Source: Nocardia tenerifensis NBRC 101015
GTDB lineage: Bacteria; Actinomycetota; Actinomycetes; Mycobacteriales; Mycobacteriaceae
Assembly (NCBI RefSeq): GCF_000308715.1
Contig: NZ_BAGH01000600.1
Location: 1-44,872, forward strand
Reading direction: 5' to 3'
DNA: 44,872 bases
The translations under genes were made by a program, and so were the position numbers. Shown here piece after piece: positions 1 through 7,734 of the stretch. The notes beneath the pieces were generated by a model, which saw only the letters and a program-made list of their open reading frames with translations, was not told the DNA's origin and ran no database searches. Every line of letters begins with the position of its first letter. The first letter of the stretch is position 1.

Positions 1-297
1 TGCCCCGAGTTCGGCGTTGCTCGGCGCGGTGTCGGCGAGCGATCGAAGGATCGCGAAGACGTCGCCGTCCAGGTCGACCGCGCCGGACACATAGGCCCGC
101 CCGATGCCGAGTTCGCCTGGGGCCCAGACCATATGGCTCAACGCGTCCCGAGACCGGATGCGGATGGTGCCCGCGCAGGCTCCCTCGGGTTCGATCGTGC
201 TGCCGTCCCAGAGCTCGAAGCGAATCGTCGAGCGAGCCCCCAGTACGGCCCGGGCCAACGGTGCTAACACGGACGCGACAGTCGTCTTGTTGCCCAT
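1..297 (-). CDS. Cyclopropane-fatty-acyl-phospholipid synthase-like methyltransferase (N-terminus only)
   Basis: The ATG lies at 297-295 and the frame stays open to the window edge, giving 99 N-terminal residues. The segment ELWDGSTIEP followed by APGELGIGRAYVSGAVDLDGD is the typical start of actinobacterial CFA-synthase-like, SAM-dependent lipid methyltransferases (UfaA1 type), which methylate unsaturated acyl chains in membrane phospholipids. The SAM-binding domain lies outside the window, so activity cannot be judged. The gene reads away from the M20 peptidase gene and is probably its upstream neighbour on the same strand, with a gap of about 60 bp before that gene's stop. The family call rests on this N-terminal domain only. 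Confidence 0.75.
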   Translation of the reverse strand, partial: MGNKTTVASVLAPLARAVLGARSTIRFELWDGSTIEPEGACAGTIRIRSRDALSHMVWAPGELGIGRAYVSGAVDLDGDVFAILRSLADTAPSNAELGA

Positions 298-358
298 GCG
301 TCCACTATGGCCCGCGCCGCCCGCCGACCTCGGCAACCACCGGCCAGGAGTGTCGGCG

Positions 359-1573
359 TCAGTCGAGCATTTCGCGAGCGTAGAGGGCATACACGGCCGC
401 GGTCCGGCGCAGCTTCAGCTCATCGACGTACTCGTTCGGCCCGTGTGAGACGTCGAGCCTGCCCGCCCCGTACGCGAACGCGGGGATGCCGAGCTGGGCA
501 TACCAGCGGGTGTCGAGGATGCCCGCGCACATCTCGAAGGCCGGCTGCTCGCCGGTCACGCGCGAGACGCACTGAGCCAGCGCCTGTCCCGCCGGATCAT
601 CGCGCTCGGTGCCGGCCGGCGGCTGGAACTGGGTCACCTCGACGGTCACCTCGGCGCCGATGTCGTCGGCGGCGGTCTCCAGGAGCGTCGTCAGGTTCTT
701 CAGCTCGACCTCGAGGTCTTCCTCCGGGTTGAACCGGCTGTCGATGGTGAACCAGGTGGTGCCGGGGACCACGTTGAAGTTCGATCCGCCGCCGGAGAGC
801 CCGCCCACCACAACCATCGAGCCGCGCGCGTCCTCGGCGTCCATCTCGAACCCCGTGTGCCTGTTCATCATCGAGCGGACGTAGTTCTCCAGCGGCGCCG
901 CGATGCGCACCATGTGCTGGAACGAGTTGATGCCGAAGTTCGCCTGCCCGACGTGCGCCTCGCGCCCGTGCACCGTGACGCGCAGACTGACCGCACCGCG
1001 CGCGGCGTGCCAGATCTTGCCCGCGCTCGGCTCGGCCGTGACCATGGCGACCGCGCGCGGATCGATGAGCCCGTGTTCGCGCAGGTAGCCCGACCCGGCG
1101 ACGCTGCCGGTCTCCTCGTCGCACACCAGGTGCACGACGATCTTGCCGTCGCCGAGCAGATCGAGTTCCCGGGCCGCGGCGGCGCCGTAGAGCATGCTCA
1201 CGATCCCGCCCTTCATGTCGGCGGTGCCGCGCCCGATGATCTTGCCGTCCGCCCGCCGGGCGGTGAACTGCGCGCGATCCTGAACCGGCACGACATCGAA
1301 ATGCCCATGGAAATACAGGGTTTTCGCGCCGGACCCCACGGTTGCCCGGACGATGCACGGATCCTCCTGCGCATCCACCGGCGGCACGCCGATGATCTCG
1401 CCGTCGAGACCGAGGGCCGCCATGGCGTCGGTGAGCGCGGCGGCGCAGTCGCGCAGGCCGCGCCCGGGCGGGTTCTCGGTCTCGTGCGCGACGAGGGTGG
1501 TCAGCAGTTCGGCCATCTCGTCGGCGCGCGGTTCGAGCCAGGCCTGCACACGGGTGGAGAAGTCGATCGTCAC
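359..1573 (-). CDS. M20 family metallopeptidase (ArgE/DapE-like amidohydrolase)
   Basis: 404 residues, a normal length for M20 dizinc hydrolases that remove acyl groups or cleave dipeptides. From the GTG at 1573 the canonical ligands are all visible: H91-F-D93 within FHGHFDVVP, D119 in GRGTADMKGG, the E153-E154 pair in CDEETG, E181 in TAEPS, and a C-terminal His in VSHGPNEY. The central dimerisation (lid) domain is present around residues 190-300. No signal peptide is seen, so it should be cytosolic. A TTG at 1597 would add eight residues, but GTG 1573 starts a more typical N-terminus (VTIDFSTRVQAWL). The exact substrate cannot be read from the sequence. It is a useful comparator for the atypical M20 protein at 3795-5024. 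Confidence 0.85.
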   Translation of the reverse strand: MTIDFSTRVQAWLEPRADEMAELLTTLVAHETENPPGRGLRDCAAALTDAMAALGLDGEIIGVPPVDAQEDPCIVRATVGSGAKTLYFHGHFDVVPVQDRAQFTARRADGKIIGRGTADMKGGIVSMLYGAAAARELDLLGDGKIVVHLVCDEETGSVAGSGYLREHGLIDPRAVAMVTAEPSAGKIWHAARGAVSLRVTVHGREAHVGQANFGINSFQHMVRIAAPLENYVRSMMNRHTGFEMDAEDARGSMVVVGGLSGGGSNFNVVPGTTWFTIDSRFNPEEDLEVELKNLTTLLETAADDIGAEVTVEVTQFQPPAGTERDDPAGQALAQCVSRVTGEQPAFEMCAGILDTRWYAQLGIPAFAYGAGRLDVSHGPNEYVDELKLRRTAAVYALYAREMLD

Positions 1574-1612
1574 GAATTCGAGTCTCGCCGAGAACAAGCG
1601 ATTGCGGGCGGG

Positions 1613-1652
1613 TTCATCCCGGACAACCTTCGGCGAGTCCCGGTCTTCGACT
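1613..1652. repeat. Left copy of a 40-bp imperfect direct repeat
   Basis: This 40-bp stretch matches 5099-5138 in the same orientation with 35 of 40 identical bases and no gaps. The best part is CCTTCGGCGA followed, after a short variable stretch, by CGGTCTTCGACT. The copies are 3486 bp apart and bound a segment with its own set of genes (Clp-N-like, secreted protein, XRE regulator, atypical M20). Read forward, both copies can encode F-I-x-D-x-L-R-R-x-x-V-F-D, so the repeat may be two remnants of one coding sequence rather than an attachment site. Confidence 0.6.
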
Positions 1653-1746
1653 TCGGCGAGCTGACCACGGTCCGGCCGTAACGGCCGAACTGCAACTGCG
1701 CCCCGAGGTTCGTGGCGACCCCCATGACCATCACCTACGGCGATGG

Positions 1747-2157
1747 TCAGCTCTGCTGTTCGATTGCCTGCCGGAGCCGGTCTGCGTTCGGTCCGGACAG
1801 TTCGTAGTGCACTGTGACCGGCCGTGACGGGCCTGACTCGTCGCTAGGCGAGGGTGTCGGGACGATCTGCGCGACAAGGCTTTTCAGTTCATCGAACGTC
1901 AGTGCCCGCTGTGGTGCCGTTGGGTCGACATCATTGATGATCCCGCGTTGGATCGGTGCGGTGTTCTCGCGCGGCCACCACACTTCCAACGCCGACAAGG
2001 GGCCCGCCTCCAGGATCGCCAACAGCAGATCCTCGGTGCCGATGCAGGTGTGGCCGTGCTCGTGCGCACGGGCCGCGGCGCGGCGCAGTGCGCCGATCAA
2101 CGCGGGTGCGACGCTGGTCACGGTCACCGAGGTTTCGTCGCGTTCGGTGGTGGTCAT
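1747..2157 (-). CDS. Clp N-terminal-domain-like protein without an ATPase domain
   Basis: 136 residues starting at ATG 2157. Residues 17-50 contain two helices and the stretch HEHGHTCIGTEDLLLAILE, which resembles the repeat of Clp/Hsp100 N-terminal domains (typically H-x-x-I-G-T-E-H-L-L-L-A-L). That domain binds adaptors or substrates for ClpC-type unfoldases. The AAA+ module is missing, and the rest (about residues 60-136) is an unrecognised tail with a Pro/Ser-rich linker. It lies 11 bp downstream of the small secreted-protein gene on the same strand, so the two are probably co-transcribed. It could be a stand-alone Clp adaptor or decoy, or simply a helical protein that looks like one. The Shine-Dalgarno signal is weak. 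Confidence 0.55.
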   Translation of the reverse strand: MTTTERDETSVTVTSVAPALIGALRRAAARAHEHGHTCIGTEDLLLAILEAGPLSALEVWWPRENTAPIQRGIINDVDPTAPQRALTFDELKSLVAQIVPTPSPSDESGPSRPVTVHYELSGPNADRLRQAIEQQS

Positions 2158-2168
2158 GCTCGGACAGG

Positions 2169-2462
2169 CTACCGGCCGTACTTCGAGTTGCCGCCGGAGT
2201 CGAACACTTCCATCGGAGATCCGTCCGGCATCGTGTAGAAGCGGGTGCCTACACACCACAGCCGGAATGTGCGGCCCGGACTGGGGCAGACCAGCTTGTC
2301 GTTGTTGGTGACCGGTTGCTCGGCGCAGCGCACGACCACCCCTCCGGCTTCTTCGCACTGCTGAATGGTGATCGCGCTCGCCTGCCCGCTAGCCACGGCC
2401 AGCGCGAGGAGCCCGGACGAGACGACGAACAATACTCTTTTCAAGAATCGTGCCGACGACAT
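2169..2462 (-). CDS. Small secreted protein of unknown function
   Basis: 97 residues. A Sec signal peptide is clear: MSSARFLKR, then a hydrophobic core (VLFVVSSGLLALAVA), then a likely cleavage site at GQASA-ITIQ near residue 30. The mature protein is about 67 residues with four Cys (CEEAGG, VVRCAEQ, KLVCPSP, LWCVGT), which suggests two disulfides in the cell-wall space. The ATG at 2462 is preceded by GAAAGGG-like purines, and the start agrees with the signal peptide. It lies immediately upstream of the Clp-N-like gene and is divergent from the XRE regulator, with which it shares a 382-bp control region. I do not recognise the family. Confidence 0.6.
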   Translation of the reverse strand: MSSARFLKRVLFVVSSGLLALAVASGQASAITIQQCEEAGGVVVRCAEQPVTNNDKLVCPSPGRTFRLWCVGTRFYTMPDGSPMEVFDSGGNSKYGR

Positions 2463-2689
2463 AGCCAAACCCTTTCGATTCCGATACCAGGCGGGTCTGC
2501 GTCGGCACACGGTCGTATCCGCGGCTGGCGGCGACGAGGTCGGGTACGTGCGAGCGCATCGCCGTGCGACGAGAGCTTCCCGCAACGGTCGACGGCTGGC
2601 GTGGTGACGGCCCGTGTCGCCGGGATAGTGTTGTCTGCCAACGCAACACATCGATGGTGTACCCGAGCTGGCGCGGGAACCAGAACACG

Positions 2690-2726
2690 ATTTCGCCGAA
2701 ATTGCACACTGCGGCACCGCAATTTC
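2690..2726. promoter_or_regulatory. Overlapping palindromes, candidate operator
   Basis: Two nested inverted repeats sit between the divergent genes at 2462 and 2845. The first is ATTTCG-C-CGAAAT (2690-2702), perfect with a one-base centre. The second is GAAATTGC (2698-2705) matched exactly by GCAATTTC (2719-2726) across 13 bp. The ATTTC/GAAAT motif therefore occurs three times in 37 bp of otherwise ordinary sequence. The XRE regulator next door is the natural candidate to bind here. Confidence 0.45.
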
Positions 2727-2785
2727 ACACGCCTCCGTCACAGCCGACTATCCCGGCCAACGGCTCGGGTGATATCTGCGAGAAC

Positions 2786-2799
2786 CTCACCTCGGTGAG
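2786..2799. promoter_or_regulatory. Palindrome CTCACC-TC-GGTGAG upstream of the XRE gene
   Basis: A perfect 6-bp inverted repeat with a 2-bp centre, extended imperfectly on both sides (GAAC.../...GTTC). It lies just before a possible -10 hexamer TACCCT (2811-2816) and a strong Shine-Dalgarno for the gene at 2845. The position fits an autoregulatory operator, but no clear -35 box was found. Confidence 0.3.
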
Positions 2800-2844
2800 T
2801 TCTGCCCTCGTACCCTGATCCCAACAGGGAGGGGGCCGGCGGCG

Positions 2845-3621
2845 ATGACACGACGACGCATACTAGCGCGGTTCGACGATGAGCCCGAGCCCTCGCCCCT
2901 GCGCCGGGCCCGCCGTGCCAAGGACGTCACCCTCGAACAGGTCTGCGCGGCACTGGATCAGTTGTCGTCGACGGGCTCGTCGGGTGTGCACCCGAGCATG
3001 CTTTCCGCGTGGGAGCGCGGCCGGCACCAGACCAGCGACAAGTACCGGACCATGTTGGCCGCCTACTACAAGGTGCCAGTCGCGCAGCTGTTCGCCCACC
3101 AGGACCTCGCTGCGGCTCAGGACAGTGAAACACCGCGGCTGCTGCTCGATCACCGGCAGCTGCACCACGCGATGCTCGGCGTGGTGCGCAATGCCCGCCA
3201 CTATTTGGCAGTCACCGGTTCACGCTCGCGCGACGGCGACTACCTCGCTGCCATCGAATCGGTCTTGGCCGCCCGGCCGAGCTTGGTGCACTACCGGATC
3301 CTGTTCGGGCCGCCGCGCCACGCCGTGCTGACCGATCACCTGCGTCGCCTGATCGATTTGCGTGATCCTGACGATCGCAGCCTCGGGGTGAAGACCTTGC
3401 ACATCAGCATGGTCACCGCGGATATCCCTGAGCGATTCTTCGCCGCCAACGACACGACCGCGGTCGTGCCGGTGCCCTCCTTGACGTCGCTGGAGGGATT
3501 CGACACCGGGATCACCCTCGGGGTGGTCGGCGCTCGGCTCATCGACCACGCCCGCCAGCTCTATGCCGCCGGTCAGAAGGTGGAGAGCGCCGCCGACCTC
3601 GACCAGATCGCCGCACCGTGA
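2845..3621 (+). CDS. XRE-family helix-turn-helix transcriptional regulator
   Basis: 258 residues. Residues about 17-75 form an XRE/Cro-type HTH (LRRARRAKDVTLEQVCAAL, then MLSAWERGRHQTSD, then YYKVPVAQLF). The remaining 170 residues are a ligand or effector domain that I do not recognise. A patch RNARHYLAVTGSRSRDGDY followed by SLVHYRILFGPPRH resembles the phospholipase-D-like output domains of some actinobacterial regulators, but this is tentative. The start is well supported by AGGGAGGGGG about 10 bp upstream of the ATG. It is followed after 173 bp by the atypical M20 gene on the same strand and is divergent from the secreted-protein gene. Its position among palindromes suggests it controls both sides. 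Confidence 0.75.
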   Translation: MTRRRILARFDDEPEPSPLRRARRAKDVTLEQVCAALDQLSSTGSSGVHPSMLSAWERGRHQTSDKYRTMLAAYYKVPVAQLFAHQDLAAAQDSETPRLLLDHRQLHHAMLGVVRNARHYLAVTGSRSRDGDYLAAIESVLAARPSLVHYRILFGPPRHAVLTDHLRRLIDLRDPDDRSLGVKTLHISMVTADIPERFFAANDTTAVVPVPSLTSLEGFDTGITLGVVGARLIDHARQLYAAGQKVESAADLDQIAAP

Positions 3622-3794
3622 CTATCCCGCCTTCAACGCCTCGCTGATACACGGCGATGGTCTCGGCCGATTCGGTCACATGGTCTCGTGGCCTATCCTG
3701 CGAAAGACCAGCAGCGCAGCTCGACTGTCAGCCTGGACCCTGCCGGAATGCCCACCAGGAACGCGGCCCGCACCATCGACGCGAAGGAGCCCTC

Positions 3795-5024
3795 GTGACC
3801 TCATCGGCGACCGGCCCCGACACGGAGGTCACCCCCGTACGCCGCCAGTCTCAGAGGGAGGTCCCGTCCGTCATCGCGCTCGCTCGAGACCTGGTCCGCA
3901 TTCCCTCACGCGGCGGAATCGACGACCCCGAACCTATACTCGCCTCGGTCGAGCAGTGGCTGCACGACCGAGCGGTTCCGCATCGTCGCCTGTACACCCC
4001 CGACGGCGCCCCGGCCGCGGTCCTCGTCGAGATCACAGGCGGGTCCAGCGGACCGACCTGGGTTCTCGACGCCTGCCTCGACACAGCGCCCTTCGGCGAC
4101 GAGAGCGGCTGGTCATTCTCACCCACTGCCGCGGACGTTTCACCGACCGGGATGCTGCGGGGGCGCGGGGCAGCCGACTCCAAGATCGCGGCGTCGATGT
4201 TCTGTCACCTTGCCGCGGCGATCCGCCGACAGGCGCCAGAGCTCACGGGCAGCCTCGCAATTCTGCTCGACGTCGACGAGCACACCGGAAATTTCAGCGG
4301 CGCAAAAGCTTTCCTCGATGCCGTCGACTCCTCGATCATCGCCGGGGCGATGATCGGCTACCCCGGCGACAACGAAGTCGTCATCGGAGGCCGTGGCGTC
4401 TTCCGGGCACGCCTGCACACCTACGGCACCGCCGGGCACACCGGATCCTCCAAACCCACCATCGCGAATGCGGCCACCCGCGCCGCCCGGCTGGCGACAC
4501 TGCTCGCCGACCTCGTGCTGCCGCGACCGGCAGTAGGCGGATTCCCGCTTCCGCCCAAGCTCACCGTCACCGAAATTCACAGCGGCGCAGGCTTTACCGC
4601 CGTCCCTGACCACGCGATCGTCTCGGTCGATATCCGTCTCACCGACGTCCTAGCCGCTGTCGACGCCGAGGAACTACTCAGCAAGACTATCTCCCAACTC
4701 GACACCACCTACCCCGCGCTCCGGCCGAGCGAGATCGAGTCAGTGTTGTCCTGGCCGCACTACCAGCTCTCGCCCACAGACCAACCCGCCGCCGCGCTCA
4801 TCGAAGGAGCCCACCTCGCAGGCTTCTCGGTCCGGCCCAAGGTCGCCGGACCCTCCAACATCGGAAACCTTTTCGCTACCCGCGACATCCCGACCACCGC
4901 CGGATTCGGTCTGCCCTATACCGGACTCCACGGCACTGACGAACAAGTCGACCTCGAGAGGCTGGCCGACATCCAAGCCGCCTACCACCACGCTGTCCTC
5001 ACACTCATGCGAACCGGGCACTGA
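3795..5024 (+). CDS. M20-fold protein with replaced metal ligands
   Basis: 409 residues from GTG 3795, chosen because GAAGGAG ends 5 bp before it; the longer open frame upstream has no such signal. The fold is M20: a catalytic domain, a lid domain (TAGHTGSSKPTIANA), and GPSNIGNLFATRDIPT and LHGTDEQVDLE near the end. The metal site differs from the family. The HxD motif reads C94-L-D96, the Glu-Glu pair reads E162-H163, and the usual G-E-P-T ligand motif reads G188-Y189-P-G. D96, D128 (GRGAADSK) and the C-terminal His are kept. The protein may bind a different metal, have a changed chemistry, or be a binding or regulatory relative. No signal peptide is seen. It sits inside the repeat-bounded segment, downstream of the XRE regulator. 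Confidence 0.75.
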   Translation: MTSSATGPDTEVTPVRRQSQREVPSVIALARDLVRIPSRGGIDDPEPILASVEQWLHDRAVPHRRLYTPDGAPAAVLVEITGGSSGPTWVLDACLDTAPFGDESGWSFSPTAADVSPTGMLRGRGAADSKIAASMFCHLAAAIRRQAPELTGSLAILLDVDEHTGNFSGAKAFLDAVDSSIIAGAMIGYPGDNEVVIGGRGVFRARLHTYGTAGHTGSSKPTIANAATRAARLATLLADLVLPRPAVGGFPLPPKLTVTEIHSGAGFTAVPDHAIVSVDIRLTDVLAAVDAEELLSKTISQLDTTYPALRPSEIESVLSWPHYQLSPTDQPAAALIEGAHLAGFSVRPKVAGPSNIGNLFATRDIPTTAGFGLPYTGLHGTDEQVDLERLADIQAAYHHAVLTLMRTGH

Positions 5025-5098
5025 AGAAGCGGGTCCGCGACGAGAAGTCCCCAGCTCAACATCGCCCGTGCAGATCGAGGATCTAGCCGGTCAGTGAT

Positions 5099-5138
5099 TT
5101 CATCTGGGACATCCTTCGGCGATTCTCGGTCTTCGACT
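5099..5138. repeat. Right copy of the 40-bp imperfect direct repeat
   Basis: Matches 1613-1652 (35/40 identical, same orientation). It begins about 75 bp after the stop of the atypical M20 gene and marks the right edge of the accessory segment. No integrase gene or tRNA is next to either copy. Confidence 0.6.
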
Positions 5139-5222
5139 CGGTGTTTCGGCCTGAACCGAATCATGGTGACCGCGTCGTCGCGCGTTCATAGGCTCTGAGC
5201 AGTGACGACGAGGAGTTCGAAG

Positions 5223-5444
5223 ATGATGGACAACGTAGCGGCGCCCGGCGGTGTCGCCGTGGCGGTGGCCCGTGTGGCCGAGGGTGTGGCGGCGGAGTGG
5301 CGGCGGGGGCGGCAGTGGCTGGCGCCGAGGTGGGCGCGCCGGGAACTTCCGGTGGCGCAGGGCTCGCCGATGCCGGCGAACGCCGAGGAACTTTTGCTGG
5401 GGGTCGACCCGCTCATCGCGGTACGGTGGCGAGGTTCTCGGTGA
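5223..5444 (+). CDS. Small hypothetical protein
   Basis: 73 residues. It is supported by a near-ideal Shine-Dalgarno, GAGGAG at 5210-5215, 7 bp before ATG 5223, and by a strong G/C preference at third codon positions. Residues 10-30 (GGVAVAVARVAEGVAAEWRR) form an amphipathic or weakly hydrophobic helix; the rest is Arg/Trp-rich with no recognised domain. A GTG at 5202 is a less likely start. It precedes the ArsR-like regulator gene by 71 bp on the same strand and may be co-transcribed with it. It could still be a chance ORF in GC-rich DNA. Confidence 0.4.
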   Translation: MMDNVAAPGGVAVAVARVAEGVAAEWRRGRQWLAPRWARRELPVAQGSPMPANAEELLLGVDPLIAVRWRGSR

Positions 5445-5515
5445 TCGGAGGGTGCCGTGGTGCGGTATCGAGGCGTGTGGCGCAGGCCCGCCGCACGGAG
5501 CGCGGGTAGCCGCGG

Positions 5516-6538
5516 ATGAAGCGGATCTATTGCACGCCGGACGATTTGCTGCGGGTCCGGATCGGCGCGCCGCTCGGGGCGCTCGCGGAGACCATGCTGG
5601 CGACGCGGGTGGTGCAGCGCGGCAATGTCGCGGGCTTCGCGGGCTGGCGCAGTCAGGTGCGTCGCGCGATCCCGGAGAACTTCGGGGTGCTCGCCGATAT
5701 TCTGCCCGCCGACGACACGTTCCTCGACCTGATCACGCCGACCCTCGGCGCCCGGTCCATGCCCGCGGGCATCGAGGCGCTGCATCTGGCCTCGCGCGAG
5801 GAGCTCCGGCTCGAGGTGGAGACCGTCTTCCGCCGCCGCGCGGAGAAGGGCCAGACTCCGCTGCCCGCGTGGACGAGGGAGCTGTCGGACCGGGACGGCA
5901 CCGCGCGCCGCACGGTCGCCGAGGCCGTGGAGACCTTTCACTCGGCCGCCTTCGGCGGACGCTGGGCGCACATCCAGTCCTACCTCGAGCAGGCCGCCGA
6001 GCGGATGGCGCGCACGATCGCCACCGAGGGCGTCGAGCAGATGTTCGCCGGGTTGGCGCCCTACGTCACCTGGCGCGCGCCGGTGCTCGAGGTGCACCGG
6101 CAGATGGATTGCCACGACGAGCAACTCGACGGCCGCGGCCTGACGTTCATTCCCTCCCTGTTCGCCTGGCCCGAGCCGATCACGCTGCACTCCATCGTCG
6201 ACAAGGACATGCCGCTGATGGTGATCGTGCCGGTGCTGCGCGATATCGGCGACTTCGCCGCGGCGTGGGGCCCGCGCGCGACCAACGAGGCGCTGACCGC
6301 CCTGCTCGGGCGGACCCGGGCCGCCGCGCTCCAGGTGATCGCGGAGGGCTGTAGCACCACCGAACTCGCTCGGCGACTGGGTGTTTCGCCCGCGACGGCC
6401 AGCGAGCACGCGTCGATCCTGCGTGAGGCCGGGCTCGTCGAGAGCTGGCGGCACCGCAACGCCATGCGGCACGAGGTGACGACCCTGGGCGCCGCGCTGC
6501 TCGACGGCGATCTGAGCAACAGCGCACGCATCGCGTAA
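5516..6538 (+). CDS. ArsR-like winged-helix transcriptional regulator
   Basis: 340 residues. The C-terminal part (about 270-335) carries a winged HTH: STTELARRLGVSPATASEHASIL is the helix-turn-helix and LVESWRHRNAMRHEVT the wing. The long N-terminal region (PDDLLRVRIGAPLGALAETM...) matches the layout of the actinobacterial DUF5937-type regulators, where it probably senses a ligand. These proteins usually sit beside a transporter or enzyme they control, but no such gene is adjacent here; the next gene, the ribose regulator, is convergent. The ATG at 5516 is preceded by CGGAG at about 15 bp, a weak signal, and no better in-frame start exists. The cognate target is unknown. Confidence 0.75.
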   Translation: MKRIYCTPDDLLRVRIGAPLGALAETMLATRVVQRGNVAGFAGWRSQVRRAIPENFGVLADILPADDTFLDLITPTLGARSMPAGIEALHLASREELRLEVETVFRRRAEKGQTPLPAWTRELSDRDGTARRTVAEAVETFHSAAFGGRWAHIQSYLEQAAERMARTIATEGVEQMFAGLAPYVTWRAPVLEVHRQMDCHDEQLDGRGLTFIPSLFAWPEPITLHSIVDKDMPLMVIVPVLRDIGDFAAAWGPRATNEALTALLGRTRAAALQVIAEGCSTTELARRLGVSPATASEHASILREAGLVESWRHRNAMRHEVTTLGAALLDGDLSNSARIA

Positions 6539-6590
6539 TTCTTTGTGAGGCACGGGCTTAGGAGCTGTGTCGACCTCTGTCCGGCCCACC

Positions 6591-7595
6591 TCAGAAGTCG
6601 TCGGCGCAGCCGCAGGAGCCGCGCGTCGTCAACTCCGCGGCCAAACTGGTGACGCCCGGTTCGGCCGCGCCGCTGTCGATCTGGTTCAGCAGGAGCTCGA
6701 CCGCCAATTCGCCCATGCGCCTAGTGGGTTGGACCATCGTGGTCAACCCGGGCCTGGTGTAGCGGGAGTACTCGATGCCGTCGAACCCGACGACCGCGAG
6801 ATCGTCGGGGACGCGCAGGTTCGCGTCGTAGGCCGCGCGCAGCATGCCCATCGCCTGGAGATCGCTGGTCACGAACACCGCCGTCGGCGTCCGCGCGCCG
6901 CTCATGAGTTCGGCCAAGGCGCGATATCCCGCCGCCCCGCCGAATTCGGCTCGCACGACGACGCTTTCGGGCAACCCGGCGTCGCGCAGTGCCTGCCGGT
7001 AGCCCTCGACCCGCTCGTCGGCGGTGGACACGTGCGGGCCGCTGAGGCAGGCGATGTCCCGATGTCCGTGGGAGATAAGGTGATTCACCGCGATCCTGGC
7101 GCCGGCGAGCGAGTCGCACATGACGTGCGCGCAGCGCGCCGGGTCGATGATCCGGTCCACCGCGACCAACGCCATGTCGGCCGCCGCGCAGGCGTCGGCG
7201 ATGCCGGACTCCCACGACGACGAGATCGCCAGCAGCCCTTCGACTCTGCGATCGATGAACGCGCGCACATACGCCCGCTCCCTGGCCTCGTCGCCCGCGG
7301 CGTTCCCGACGATCAGCGGGTAGCCCCGCGCGAACGCCGCCGCCTCGACGACCGCGGCCAGCTCGGCGAAGAATGGATTCGACCCGTCGGGAATGACCAT
7401 TCCGAGCGCGTGGCCGCGGTTCATCCGCAGGCTGCGCGCCGACATGTTCGGCCGGTAGCCGAGCTGCTCGATGGCGGCTTCGATGCGGGCGCGGGTGGCG
7501 GGTGCGACGCGGCGCGGACCGTCGTTGAGGACGTAGCTCACCAGCGCGGGTGAGGTGCCTGCGAGCCGGGCGACGTCGGCTCGGGTGACTGCCAT
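6591..7595 (-). CDS. rbsR: LacI-family regulator of the ribose operon
   Basis: 334 residues. The N-terminal LacI HTH (VTRADVARLAGTSPALVSYVL) is followed by the hinge helix region (ARIEAAIEQLGYRPN) and a periplasmic-binding-protein-like sensor domain (residues about 60-330, including ALGMVIPDGSNPFF and VVGFDGIEYS). The start at ATG 7595 is chosen because CAGGAG lies 8 bp upstream and the HTH starts at residue 3; upstream in-frame codons lack such a site. It is divergent from rbsB, and the 139-bp gap carries clear palindromes. By position it should repress the rbs genes until ribose, or a related sugar or its phosphate, binds. The C-terminus SCGCADDF is a short Cys-containing tail. Confidence 0.85.
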   Translation of the reverse strand: MAVTRADVARLAGTSPALVSYVLNDGPRRVAPATRARIEAAIEQLGYRPNMSARSLRMNRGHALGMVIPDGSNPFFAELAAVVEAAAFARGYPLIVGNAAGDEARERAYVRAFIDRRVEGLLAISSSWESGIADACAAADMALVAVDRIIDPARCAHVMCDSLAGARIAVNHLISHGHRDIACLSGPHVSTADERVEGYRQALRDAGLPESVVVRAEFGGAAGYRALAELMSGARTPTAVFVTSDLQAMGMLRAAYDANLRVPDDLAVVGFDGIEYSRYTRPGLTTMVQPTRRMGELAVELLLNQIDSGAAEPGVTSLAAELTTRGSCGCADDF

Positions 7596-7682
7596 CGGGG
7601 TCACTCCTGTCGTGCTGGCAATTCGGGCGGACCGTCGAACAACCCTTGACAGCCCCGTGATTCGAGTCACACACTACACATC

Positions 7683-7712
7683 AATTCGTGTTGTCAACAC
7701 GAGTTGAACTCG
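7683..7712. promoter_or_regulatory. Tandem palindromic operators in the rbsR-rbsB gap
   Basis: Two overlapping palindromes precede rbsB. AATTCGTGTTG (7683-7693), T, CAACACGAGTT (7695-7705) matches in 10 of 11 arm positions. CGAGTT-G-AACTCG (7700-7712) is perfect. Odd-centred palindromes of this size are typical of LacI-family sites. Their position, ending 22 bp before the rbsB ATG and downstream of a possible -35 TTGACA (7646-7651), fits repression of rbsB by the divergent regulator. Confidence 0.6.
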
Positions 7713-7734
7713 TACAGGATAGGTCGAATACCAG

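Noticed and set aside
359..5024. The two M20 genes as a recent duplication causing the 40-bp repeat
   Set aside because: The two proteins are strongly diverged, on opposite strands, and the repeat lies outside both genes.
5186..5416. Ser/Thr/Cys-rich minus-strand frame that looks a little like a lanthipeptide precursor
   Set aside because: No modification or export genes are near, no convincing ribosome-binding site was seen, and the opposite strand has a better-supported ORF.
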